From NCBI GenBank assembly GCA_041552055.1, contig JBFELO010000048.1, positions 1 to 30,361 on the forward strand: a stretch of DNA of 30,361 nt, given 5' to 3'. How positions within the stretch are numbered: the stretch's first letter is position 1; every line of letters starts with the position of its first letter. Positions 23,375 through 30,361 of this stretch are shown here, one piece after another. The notes below the pieces were generated by a model that worked only from the letters and a program-made list of their open reading frames with translations, ran no database searches and was not told the origin of the DNA. The stretch is from JBFELO01 sp041552055. GTDB taxonomy: Bacteria; Acidobacteriota; Thermoanaerobaculia; Thermoanaerobaculales; Sulfomarinibacteraceae. Both the position numbers and the translations under genes were made by a program.

Positions 23375-24244
23375 ATGCCGGGCACCGTCCTCAACGTGTG
23401 CACATCGACCCGGAAGGGCACCCCCAAGCGATCGGTGAATAGGGCGTACCTGTGTCTGGACTCGGGGCTGGACGGCGATGCTCACGCGGGCAGATGGCAC
23501 CGTCAGGTCAGCCTGCTCGACGTGGCGGACATCCGCACGATGGAGGCGAAAGGCCTGACAGTGCAGCCGGGTGCATTCGGTGAGAACCTGGTGATTTCAG
23601 GGATCGACACCGGCCAGCTCGGCATCGGTTCACGCCTGAGCATCGACAATGCGGAGATCGAGATCTCGCAGCTCGGAAAGGTCTGCCACACGCGGTGCGC
23701 CATCTACTTCCAGACCGGTGACTGCATCATGCCGCGACGGGGTCTGTTTGCGAGGGTGACTCGACCCGGCGCAGTTGGCGCCGGCTCCGCGGTGGAGGTG
23801 GCACACGCCGTGCCGCGGTGCACGATCCAGGCGGCCGTCGTGTCGTCGGTGGATGGGGGACACTGGACACGAGTGGCCGCCCCGATGCTCCGGGAGACGC
23901 TGGACGCACACATCGCGTGGCAGGGCCATGTCCCGGACGGCGACCCCGTCGCCTTCCTCCACGGGCTGGTAGGTCGTGGGTTGGACCTTGTCGTGGTCGT
24001 GGTGCCGGGGTCGGTCGAGGGCAACGCGCTGGTCGAGGCCGTGCGCGGCGCGATCGAATGCGAGATCGACGTGCCACATCTGCCCAACTTGGTTTGTGGT
24101 GTTTCGGGTTCCGCGTTGCTCCTCGCCGTCAGACCCGGCACCTTGCGCCGTGAGTTCGTCGATGAATGGGTGCGACGACATCTCGAGGCACTCCAGACCT
24201 GCCGCTCGGACGGCTCCCCCTCGGAATCCCCAGAAGGTAACTGA
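23375..24244 (+). CDS. MOSC domain fused to a degenerate MogA/MoaB-like domain
   Basis: A 289-residue protein, 3 bp after moaA and so co-transcribed. Residues 1-145 are a MOSC domain: GLDGDAHAG, then QPGAFGENLV and the Cys block GKVCHTRC (Cys104, 108) with GDCIMPRRGLFARV (Cys117). MOSC domains carry sulfur or bind molybdopterin. Residues ~150-270 follow the MogA/MoaB fold by pattern: AAVVSSVDGG, a helix, VPDGDPVAFLHGLVGRGLDLVVVV, and GVSGSALLLAVRPG. The catalytic GGTG-type loop of MogA (which adenylylates molybdopterin) is replaced by PGSVEGN, so this half may be inactive or only bind the cofactor. The 140 bp after the gene contain only a small CTGGG-TTT-CCCAG hairpin (24258-24270) without a T-run. 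Confidence 0.85.
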   Translation: MPGTVLNVCTSTRKGTPKRSVNRAYLCLDSGLDGDAHAGRWHRQVSLLDVADIRTMEAKGLTVQPGAFGENLVISGIDTGQLGIGSRLSIDNAEIEISQLGKVCHTRCAIYFQTGDCIMPRRGLFARVTRPGAVGAGSAVEVAHAVPRCTIQAAVVSSVDGGHWTRVAAPMLRETLDAHIAWQGHVPDGDPVAFLHGLVGRGLDLVVVVVPGSVEGNALVEAVRGAIECEIDVPHLPNLVCGVSGSALLLAVRPGTLRREFVDEWVRRHLEALQTCRSDGSPSESPEGN

Positions 24245-24384
24245 CGCTTGGAGAGTCCTGGGTTTCCCAGTTGCCGCTGTGAGCTCCGATTTCATGGTCG
24301 CCGGGGCGGCCATGCTCGCCCAGGGCGGCATTCGGCAGGGACCCTCATTGTGAAGGCGGCCGCGTCGCGCACGGGTCGCGGATG

Positions 24385-25386
24385 TCAGCTCTCGGGTTTG
24401 AGGCCGAACAAACGCAGAATCGTTTCTGCTGCGACAGTCGGCGTCATGCGGCCGTCGAGCACATCCCCCTCGAGCCCCGGCAGGGCGCCGGCGATCTCGG
24501 GGTGCTCGCGGACGGCGGCCAGCAGACCCTCGTCCACCATCGACCACGTCCACCGCAGCAGCTGGTGGCGTCGCCTCTCGTCGAATGCCCCTGCATCGCT
24601 CATCAGGCGGTGGTGCTCTTCGATGAGCTCCCAGATTCGGTCGAGACCGTCGCCGGTGGCGCCGCTCGCGGTCACGACCGGCGGGGACCAGACCGTATCG
24701 CGGGTTGCCGGACGGAGGATTTCGAGGGCGTGCTCGAGCTCCGCCCGGTCGCGCCGGGCGGCGGCGAGGTTGTCGCCGTCGGCCTTGTTGATGGCGACCA
24801 GGTCGGCCAGCTCCAGGATGCCGCGCTTGATGCCCTGCAGCTCGTCGCCGCCGCCGGTGAGCATCAGGAGCAAGAAGAAATCGACCATGTCGGCAACCAC
24901 GGTCTCGGCCTGACCGACCCCGACCGTTTCCACCAAGACCACGTCGAAGCCGGCCGCCTCGCACACGAGGATCGTCTCGCGCGTCTTGCGCGTCACGCCG
25001 CCGAGCGAGCCGCCGGTGGGGGAGGGACGGACGAACGCCTCGTCCTGCGCCGCCAGCCGCTCCATCCTGGTCTTGTCGCCCAGGATGCTGCCGCGGGTCA
25101 CCGACGAGGTCGGGTCCACGGCGAGCACCGCGACCCGGTGGCCGCCGTCGATCAGCCCGCAACCGAAGCGTTCGATGAAGGTGCTCTTGCCGACCCCGGG
25201 CACGCCGGAGATGCCGACCCGTCTGGCGCCGCCGGTGTCGGGTAGCAGCGCGGTCAGCAGCTCCTGTGCCTGGCGCCGGTGGTCGGGACGGTTCGACTCC
25301 ACCAGGGTGATGGCGCGGCCGAGCACGGCACGGTCACGGGAACGGATTCCCGTAAGGTAGTCGTCGGTGGTCAGCTGGCGTGTCAT
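24385..25386 (-). CDS. meaB: Methylmalonyl-CoA mutase-associated GTPase MeaB
   Basis: A 333-residue G3E-class P-loop GTPase. The P-loop is GVPGVGKST at residues 61-69, followed by VAVLAVDPTSSVTRGSILGD, the switch region VETVGVGQAE and base-recognition motif NKAD, all as in MeaB/ArgK. MeaB guards methylmalonyl-CoA mutase: it gates cofactor loading and removes damaged cobalamin using GTP. The ATG at 25386 gives the usual N-terminus; an upstream in-frame start adds 16 unconserved residues. It lies downstream of both mutase genes on the same strand, but about 790 bp of repeats intervene, so it may have its own promoter. Confidence 0.96.
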   Translation of the reverse strand: MTRQLTTDDYLTGIRSRDRAVLGRAITLVESNRPDHRRQAQELLTALLPDTGGARRVGISGVPGVGKSTFIERFGCGLIDGGHRVAVLAVDPTSSVTRGSILGDKTRMERLAAQDEAFVRPSPTGGSLGGVTRKTRETILVCEAAGFDVVLVETVGVGQAETVVADMVDFFLLLMLTGGGDELQGIKRGILELADLVAINKADGDNLAAARRDRAELEHALEILRPATRDTVWSPPVVTASGATGDGLDRIWELIEEHHRLMSDAGAFDERRRHQLLRWTWSMVDEGLLAAVREHPEIAGALPGLEGDVLDGRMTPTVAAETILRLFGLKPES

Positions 25387-25514
25387 CCCCGTCCAACCTG
25401 GCCGGTCTCCGGCACCGTGCCTGTCGACGGGCATTGTATCGTTTCAGGCCACGCTTTCCGCGCCGCCGTTCGCGGTTGCAGCCGCGAGCGCGAATCACAC
25501 TCGAACAGCAAACC

Positions 25515-25690
25515 ACCCGGGCACCGAGACACGAAGAGATCAAACCGCTGATCACGCAGATGAACGCAGATAGAAGGACATTGCCCACAGATCGCACAGA
25601 TCCTTCCACCCGCCCGGATGCGAGATCCGAGATGCGAGATCCGCCCACCATCCAGAGACAACCGCAGAGACACAGAAATGGAACGGGATG
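25515..25690. repeat. Degenerate CACGCAGATGAACGCAGAT-type intergenic repeats
   Basis: The stretch between meaB and the mutase holds short, related low-complexity pieces: GGCACCGAGACACGAAGAG, GATCACGCAGATGAACGCAG, CCCACAGATCGCACAGATCC, two perfect 14-bp copies of GATGCGAGATCCGA (25617-25643, the second lacking its last base), and CCGCAGAGACACAG. They encode nothing. Similar tracts are common between genes in several environmental phyla. Confidence 0.7.
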
Positions 25691-25740
25691 CGCTGGCGCC
25701 GGCGCCCTACGGCCGCCTGACCGCTCGGAAGGGTAGAGAC

Positions 25741-25930
25741 CGCCTTGGAGGTCGGATGGCCGACGCGATTGGCAGACCGACGACAGCGCCCCGTGCGGTC
25801 GTGCCTCCTCTCGCCTTCTGCGGGGTGCCGTCTTTGACAATGTTGGGATCACCGTCACCGGGGTGGAGCGCTTTCTTGGGTCCCAACATAGTCTCAGGGG
25901 GCACCCACGGGGAGCGCGTCTGGAAGAGGG
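25741..25930 (+). repeat. Palindromic interspersed element, copy B
   Basis: The core is GACAATGTTGGGA (25836-25848) with TCCCAACATAGTC (25881-25893), complementary except one pair, around a 32-base loop. The left flank has GATTGGCAGACCGACGACAG and GGGGTGCCGTCTTT; the right flank has CAGGGGGCACCCACGGGGAG. Copy A matches it on the opposite strand. It is directly followed by copy C with a 190-bp repeat period. Confidence 0.8.
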
Positions 25931-26120
25931 CGCCTCTGGGGTCAGATGGTGGATCCGATTGGAGAGCCGACGACGGCGCGTCGTGCGGGCGTGCCGGGCA
26001 TGACGTTTCGAGGCCCACCATTGTCGGGGATATCGTGTGGCGCTCAGACCTCGAAACGTCCATGCCGGGCTCCCGCGGGGAGCGCATCGGGGAGAGGTCG
26101 CGTCGAAGCGAAGAGAGCGT
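25931..26120 (+). repeat. Palindromic interspersed element, copy C (different stem sequence)
   Basis: The flanks match copy B (GATTGGAGAGCCGACGACGG on the left, CTCCCGCGGGGAGCGCATCG and GAGAGGTCGCGTCG on the right). The apical stem is a different sequence: CGTTTCGAGG (26004-26013) with CCTCGAAACG (26049-26058), extended outward by GCATG/CATGC arms. The hairpin is thus kept while its sequence has changed. Bases 26121-26178 show nothing clear. Confidence 0.8.
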
Positions 26121-26178
26121 CGCGAATTGGGACCGATCGCCCCCCAAAACCACATGCCCCAGTGTGGGCGGGCGGGGG

Positions 26179-28368
26179 TCAGCCCTCAGTCGCGAGCGGA
26201 CCGTGCCCGAGGCGATCGGCGAGCTCCGTCAGCACAGCGATCGCCGCCTCGGCGATCACCGTCCCCGGACCGAAGATTGCATTCGCGCCTGTGTCGAGCA
26301 GCGGCGCGTGGTCCGCTGGTGGTACCACACCTCCAACCACGATCATGATGTCCTCGCGACCGAGCTCGTCGAGCGATCGCCTGAGCTGCGGGACCAGGGC
26401 GAGGTGACCGGCGGCCAGGGAGGAGACGCCGACGATGTGGACGTCGTTTTCCACCGCCTGGCGGGCGACCTCCTGTGGCGTGGAGAACATCGGACCGACG
26501 TCGACGTCGAAACCCAGATCGGCAAACGCGGTCGCAATGACCTTCTGACCGCGGTCGTGTCCGTCCTGACCGACCTTGGCGACCAGGATGCGGGGCCGGC
26601 GTCCCTCGGCCCTGGCGAGAGCGTCTGCCATCTGCTGCGCTCGTTTCACGTCGTCCACGTTGTCTCCCACCTCGGCAGAGTACACCCCTGCGACAGATCG
26701 AATGGTCGCGCGGTGACGGCCGAACACCTCTTCCAGAGCATCGGACATTTCGCCCACGGTGGCACCGAGCCTGGCCGCGGCTACCGACAGGTCGAGCAGG
26801 TTCTCCTCGCCGGTCTCGGCGCACCTGGTGAGGGCGGCCAGCGCGCGGTCGACGGAGCTCTGGTCTCGCTCGGCGCGCAGCTCGGTCAGCCGCTGGACCT
26901 GAGCCGCGTACACCGCGCTGTTGTCGACCTTGAGCACGTCGAGCTCCGGCTCGTCGTCGGTGCGGTACCGGTTGACACCCACAATGACCTGGCGGCCGGA
27001 GTCGATCCGGGCCTGGGCGCGGGCCGCCGCCTCTTCGATGCGCATCTTGGGCAGGCCGCTCGAGATGGCCCTGGCCATGCCGCCGAGGCCTTCGATCTCG
27101 GAGATGTGGTCCCATGCCCTTCGCGCCAGGTCCCACGTCATTCGTTCGATGTAAAAAGATCCCCCGAGGACGTCCACCACGCGGCAGATGCCGCTCTCTT
27201 GCTGGAGTTGGAGCTGCGTGTTACGGGCGATCCTCGCCGAAAAGTCGGTCGGCAGCGCGAGCGCCTCGTCGAGCGAGTTGGTGTGCAGCGACTGGGTGTG
27301 GCCCAGGACGGCGGCGAGCGCTTCCAGACAGGTGCGGCCAACGTTGTTGAACGGATCCTGGGCGGTGAGGCTCCAACCCGAGGTCTGGCAGTGGGTGCGC
27401 AACGCCAGCGACTTCGGGTCCTGGGCTCCGAAGCCTTTGACGATTCGGGCCCACAGCAAACGAGCGGCCCGCAGCTTCGCCACCTCCGTGAACACGTGCA
27501 TGCCAATCGCGAAGAAGAAAGAGATTCGCGGCGCGAATGTGTCGATTTCGAGGCCGGCGTCGACACCCGTGCGCAGGTACTCGATCCCGTCGGCAAGGGT
27601 GTATCCGAGCTCGAGGTCGAGGGTGGCGCCGGCCTCCTGCATGTGGTAGCCCGAGATCGAGATCGAGTTGAACCTGGGCATCCTCTCCGCGGTGTAGCGG
27701 AAGATGTCGGCGACGATCGTCATCGACGGCTCGGGGGGATAGATGTAGGTGTTGCGGACCATGAACTCCTTGAGGATGTCGTTCTGGATCGTGCCGGAGA
27801 GCTGTTCCGGCCGAACGCCCTGCTCCTCCGCAGCGGCGATGTAGAGCGCCATCACCGGCAGCACGGCGCCGTTCATGGTCATCGACACCGACACCTGGTC
27901 GAGCGGGATGCGGTCGAACAGGATTCGCATGTCCTTGATCGAGTCGATCGCCACCCCGGCCATGCCGACGTCGCCGCGCACCCGTGGATGGTCGGAGTCG
28001 TAGCCGCGGTGCGTCGCGAGGTCGAAGGCGATCGACAGCCCTTTCTGGCCCGCCGCCAGATTTCTGCGGTAGAACGCATTCGAATCCTCGGCCGTCGAGA
28101 AACCGGCGTACTGGCGGATGGTCCACGGCCGGGTGGCGTACATGGTCGGATAGGGACCGCGTACGAATGGCGGGAGGCCGGGGAGGGAGGGCAGGTATTC
28201 GATGCCTTCGAGGTCGCGGGCGTCGTACGACGGCTTGACGCCGATGCCCTCGGGAGTCGTCCACGAAAAGTCGAGGGGGGACGGTGAGTCGGCAGCCCAG
28301 CGGTTCTCCTCGGATGAAATTCCCCGGAGTGGGACCTGCGAGAAATCCGGGATCGGCGATTCGTTCAC
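26179..28368 (-). CDS. mutB: Methylmalonyl-CoA mutase large (catalytic) subunit
   Basis: A 729-residue B12 enzyme interconverting methylmalonyl-CoA and succinyl-CoA. The N-terminal TIM-barrel has PYPTMYATRPWTIRQYAGFS and FDLATHRGYDSDHPRVRGDV, both invariant blocks of the substrate domain; TQSLHTNSLDEALALPTDFS follows. The C-terminal cobalamin domain has D602-x-H604-x-x-G607 (GQDGHDRG), with His604 the lower cobalt ligand, and GVSSLAAGHLALVPQL. The start is a GTG at 28368 with GGGAGG 4 bases upstream, overlapping the small-subunit stop by 4 bases (GTGA). An ATG-less N-terminal extension to 28503 lies within the small-subunit gene and is rejected. With MeaB and the BtuFCD uptake system it forms the B12-using part of the window. 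Confidence 0.97.
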   Translation of the reverse strand: MNESPIPDFSQVPLRGISSEENRWAADSPSPLDFSWTTPEGIGVKPSYDARDLEGIEYLPSLPGLPPFVRGPYPTMYATRPWTIRQYAGFSTAEDSNAFYRRNLAAGQKGLSIAFDLATHRGYDSDHPRVRGDVGMAGVAIDSIKDMRILFDRIPLDQVSVSMTMNGAVLPVMALYIAAAEEQGVRPEQLSGTIQNDILKEFMVRNTYIYPPEPSMTIVADIFRYTAERMPRFNSISISGYHMQEAGATLDLELGYTLADGIEYLRTGVDAGLEIDTFAPRISFFFAIGMHVFTEVAKLRAARLLWARIVKGFGAQDPKSLALRTHCQTSGWSLTAQDPFNNVGRTCLEALAAVLGHTQSLHTNSLDEALALPTDFSARIARNTQLQLQQESGICRVVDVLGGSFYIERMTWDLARRAWDHISEIEGLGGMARAISSGLPKMRIEEAAARAQARIDSGRQVIVGVNRYRTDDEPELDVLKVDNSAVYAAQVQRLTELRAERDQSSVDRALAALTRCAETGEENLLDLSVAAARLGATVGEMSDALEEVFGRHRATIRSVAGVYSAEVGDNVDDVKRAQQMADALARAEGRRPRILVAKVGQDGHDRGQKVIATAFADLGFDVDVGPMFSTPQEVARQAVENDVHIVGVSSLAAGHLALVPQLRRSLDELGREDIMIVVGGVVPPADHAPLLDTGANAIFGPGTVIAEAAIAVLTELADRLGHGPLATEG

Positions 28369-30116
28369 GATGCCTCCCTCGGGGCCGGCGCGTCCTCGAA
28401 CGGCGCAGCGTCGCGCTCCGACGGCAATGGCTCGACCGTCGTCGGGCGCTCGCAGCCCGCGATGGCCGCAGCGACTTCCCACAGCGTCGCCCCGGCGGCA
28501 CACGCGTCGATCGCCGCGTCCATCACGGCGCCGTCACCCGCCGCGATGTTGGCCGCCGAGCCGAGTCGTTCCAGCTCGTTCCGAGGCGGCCGGCGGCTCA
28601 CCAGCGACTCGTGCAGTCGCGCCCGTTGACCCGAGACGTCTGGCGGGACGCGATCGAGCCACTGCTCGTCCGGATCCGGATGCGACGTCACGCCGGTGAT
28701 GGGCTCGCGGCCGTCCGCGTGGGCTCTGCGGCGGAGGTCGCGAATCCGTGCGAGCTCACGCCGGATCGTACCGTCGATCAGTGTCGCCTCCATTCCGCCA
28801 CCTGCCTCGATCCGCTGGAACAGTGCCCACGCGTGTTCCGCGAGGTCGGCGGTCAGGCGCTCGAGGGCGTAGGATCCGGCGGTCGGGTCGATCACCCGGT
28901 GGAGGTGGCTCTCGTCGCGCAGCAGGGCATGGGTGAGCGCGGCGATCCGACGGGCGAGGGTGTCTGGCTGTCCGATTGCGTCGTCGAACGGAAGCACCGT
29001 GACGGTGTCCGAACCGCCGACCACGGCGCCGAACGCCTCGACCGTGGTGCGGACGAGGTTCACCCACGGATCGCGAACGGTGAGCGTGCGCGGTGACGTG
29101 ACGGCGTGAACCCGGGGGATGCGCGACTCGTCGGAACCGCCGCACGCCTGGACAACCCGCGCCCACATACTGCGTAACGCCCGCAGCTTGGCGATCTCCA
29201 GCAGCAGGTCCCTGCCCGATGTCGTCACGAAACGGAGGTGACGGCACGTGAGATCGACCGAGACACTCGAGCGAGTCGTGGCGCGCAGGTACGCAACGGC
29301 GGTCGCCATCATGTACGCGAGCTCCTGCACGACACTGGCACCGCTCATGGCGTAGGGCAGCGAGGTCACCGAAAGCGCACGCAGCCGGGGTGCCGAGCGA
29401 TCGCACCAGTTCACGACGTCCGGAAGCTGCGCGAGTGCACGATCGAGCCCGCCCGGCAGGACGCCGTCGGCGGCGAGGGCCGCCAGCGGGTCACTCCCGA
29501 ATCCTCCCTCGAGTTCGGCAGGATCGTCTCCGTTCGCCTTGACGGCTGCCACGAGCACGGAAGCCGTTGCGAGCGCGCTGCCGCCGGCGTCGAGATAGAG
29601 CGCCGGGATGGTCGCGCCCAGCGCGTCGAGCAGCAGGCTCATGTCAGCCGCGGTCGAGACCACCAGGCCGTCCGGCGTGTCTGCGTCGAAGTCGAGCTCA
29701 TCCGGGGGGAGGGCGCGACGGACGGAGCGGTCGAGCAGCAGCCACGCCGCGTCAATGCCGAATCGCGCGCTCTCTGCGATCTCGGCCCCCGCGCTCTCGG
29801 GGATCGGGTGGCGGACCTGCTGGCACGATTGCCAGGGACGCCGTACCGGGCCCATAGGCTCGACCTCGAGCCCCGAGAGATCGCCGGCTGTGTACAGCGA
29901 CCTGACGGCGACCCCCTCGGTTGTTTCCGCAAAGAGGGAGTCGAGCGAGGCCCCCTTCAGTCCCTGCTCGGCGAGCGCCCGCCACTGCTCGAGAGTCGTC
30001 GCCGGAAACAGGTCGGCAACGGCCAGTTCGCCGCGGAATCGAGAGTCCTCCGTGGTCACGGGGGCATCGTAACTCGGATCGACGGCCGGATCGAGCCAAA
30101 CCCAAGGCGTGCTCAT
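28365..30116 (-). CDS. mutA: Methylmalonyl-CoA mutase small subunit, lacking the C-terminal domain
   Basis: A 583-residue non-catalytic partner of MutB. It keeps the mutase barrel fold: VADLFPATTLEQWRALAEQG, EPMGPVRRPWQSCQQVRHP, the long barrel with YAMSGASVVQELAYMMATAVAYL, and VIDPTAGSYALERLTADLAE. It lacks the substrate and B12 signatures, as the small subunit does. Family members usually continue into a degenerate B12-like domain of about 120 residues; here the chain stops just after the inter-domain linker (LPSERDAAPFED). The start is uncertain: ATG at 30116 gives MSTPWVWLDPAVD, ATG at 30128 is an alternative, and neither has a clear Shine-Dalgarno. It is the first gene of the mutAB unit, and a Fur-like site lies just upstream. 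Confidence 0.9.
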   Translation of the reverse strand: MSTPWVWLDPAVDPSYDAPVTTEDSRFRGELAVADLFPATTLEQWRALAEQGLKGASLDSLFAETTEGVAVRSLYTAGDLSGLEVEPMGPVRRPWQSCQQVRHPIPESAGAEIAESARFGIDAAWLLLDRSVRRALPPDELDFDADTPDGLVVSTAADMSLLLDALGATIPALYLDAGGSALATASVLVAAVKANGDDPAELEGGFGSDPLAALAADGVLPGGLDRALAQLPDVVNWCDRSAPRLRALSVTSLPYAMSGASVVQELAYMMATAVAYLRATTRSSVSVDLTCRHLRFVTTSGRDLLLEIAKLRALRSMWARVVQACGGSDESRIPRVHAVTSPRTLTVRDPWVNLVRTTVEAFGAVVGGSDTVTVLPFDDAIGQPDTLARRIAALTHALLRDESHLHRVIDPTAGSYALERLTADLAEHAWALFQRIEAGGGMEATLIDGTIRRELARIRDLRRRAHADGREPITGVTSHPDPDEQWLDRVPPDVSGQRARLHESLVSRRPPRNELERLGSAANIAAGDGAVMDAAIDACAAGATLWEVAAAIAGCERPTTVEPLPSERDAAPFEDAPAPREAS

Positions 30117-30136
30117 AGTCAGTGTCATGGGTTCGT

Positions 30137-30174
30137 AATTGATATTGACAATCATTCGCGGCGACCCGTACCCT
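30137..30174 (+). promoter_or_regulatory. Fur-box-like operator over a -35 element between mutA and the ApbE-like gene
   Basis: AATTGATATTGACAATCATT (30137-30156) resembles the Fur consensus (GATAATGATAATCATTATC). It contains a perfect TTGACA (30145-30150); TACCCT at 30169-30174 is a possible -10 after 18 bases. The gene to the right begins at 30219. The site also lies 20-40 bases before the mutA start. Confidence 0.45.
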
Positions 30175-30218
30175 TCGGTGACGCGTCGGTCGCCGTGATG
30201 GGAGGACGGGAGATCTCG

Positions 30219-30361
30219 ATGCACCAGCCTCGACTCAAAACCCGATTCCAGGTCGCCTGTCGTGCGCTGCTCGTAGCGCTGACCGCAGCAGGTGCCGGGG
30301 CGGCCTCGGCCAACGAGGCGGCACGGCGGGTGTTCGTCATGGGAACCTGGCTCGAGGTCAC
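30219..30361 (+). CDS. Start of an exported ApbE-like protein (cut by the window edge)
   Basis: Only 47 codons are visible. GGGAG lies 6 bases before the ATG. The N-terminus is a signal peptide (CRALLVALTAAGAGAASA), followed by ARRVFVMGTWLEV. A VMGTxxEV segment just after the signal is typical of the start of ApbE-type FAD:protein FMN transferases, which attach FMN to redox proteins outside the cytoplasm. With so little sequence this is a tentative call. A Fur-like site and promoter lie upstream. Confidence 0.5.
   Translation, partial: MHQPRLKTRFQVACRALLVALTAAGAGAASANEAARRVFVMGTWLEV

Noticed and set aside
23630..25162. Long open frame on the minus strand across the MOSC gene and meaB
   Set aside because: It is an out-of-frame shadow in GC-rich DNA: Arg/Gly/Pro-rich, no domain pattern, and it covers two well-supported genes.
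25741..26120. CRISPR array in the tandem repeat region
   Set aside because: Only two 190-bp units, palindromic throughout, with no short direct repeats and unique spacers, and no cas genes.
25618..28287. 889-codon plus-strand open frame over the repeats and the mutase gene
   Set aside because: It is antisense to mutB with no recognisable motif, and crosses non-coding repeats. High GC in the mutase third codon positions explains it.

Overview
The window is high-GC DNA from a Gram-negative bacterium: it encodes lipoprotein, Tat and Sec signals, periplasmic binding proteins and an outer-membrane barrel. The DUF5916 barrel protein, the secreted M3 peptidase and the intergenic repeat families suggest Acidobacteriota or a similar environmental lineage. 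That placement is an inference and was not tested. No tRNA, rRNA, CRISPR array, insertion sequence or prophage gene was seen.

Layout. 1-2 kb: an amino-acid-type periplasmic binding protein followed by a pentameric ligand-gated ion channel, with no ABC permease or ATPase beside them. 2-10.7 kb: an Atg22/UMF1-type MFS transporter, a small DUF1737-like protein between hexamer repeats, a CBM9/DUF5916 barrel protein, a secreted oligoendopeptidase F, RmuC and an unknown membrane-anchored protein. 11.0-11.8 kb: a lipoprotein built from regularly spaced cysteine repeats, with its own promoter, putative operator and strong terminator. 12.2-15.2 kb: a cobalamin riboswitch with a terminator-type expression platform, then btuF-btuD-btuC. 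15.3-22.0 kb (minus strand): a five-gene operon for a Tat-exported molybdenum enzyme with a cysteine Mo ligand, made up of tetraheme cytochrome c, catalytic subunit, four-cluster Fe-S subunit, TorD-like chaperone and an unusual polyferredoxin. 22.0-24.2 kb (plus strand): a divergent control region with a perfect CRP/FNR-type palindrome, a likely molybdenum-cofactor riboswitch, moaA, and a MOSC protein fused to a degenerate MogA-like domain. 24.4-30.1 kb (minus strand): meaB and both subunits of methylmalonyl-CoA mutase, separated by about 790 bp of repeats. The right edge holds the start of an ApbE-like gene behind a Fur-box-like site.

Two cofactor circuits are visible. B12 uptake under riboswitch control (btuFDC) serves the B12-dependent mutase and its GTPase chaperone MeaB. 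Molybdenum cofactor genes (moaA, MOSC fusion) sit divergent to the Mo enzyme that needs them, with a shared control region. The least explained items are the cysteine-repeat lipoprotein and a family of ~190-bp palindromic elements (three copies) in which one copy keeps the hairpin but has a different stem sequence. Also unexplained are a Mo respiratory-type operon without a membrane anchor and a possible binding-protein/ion-channel pair.
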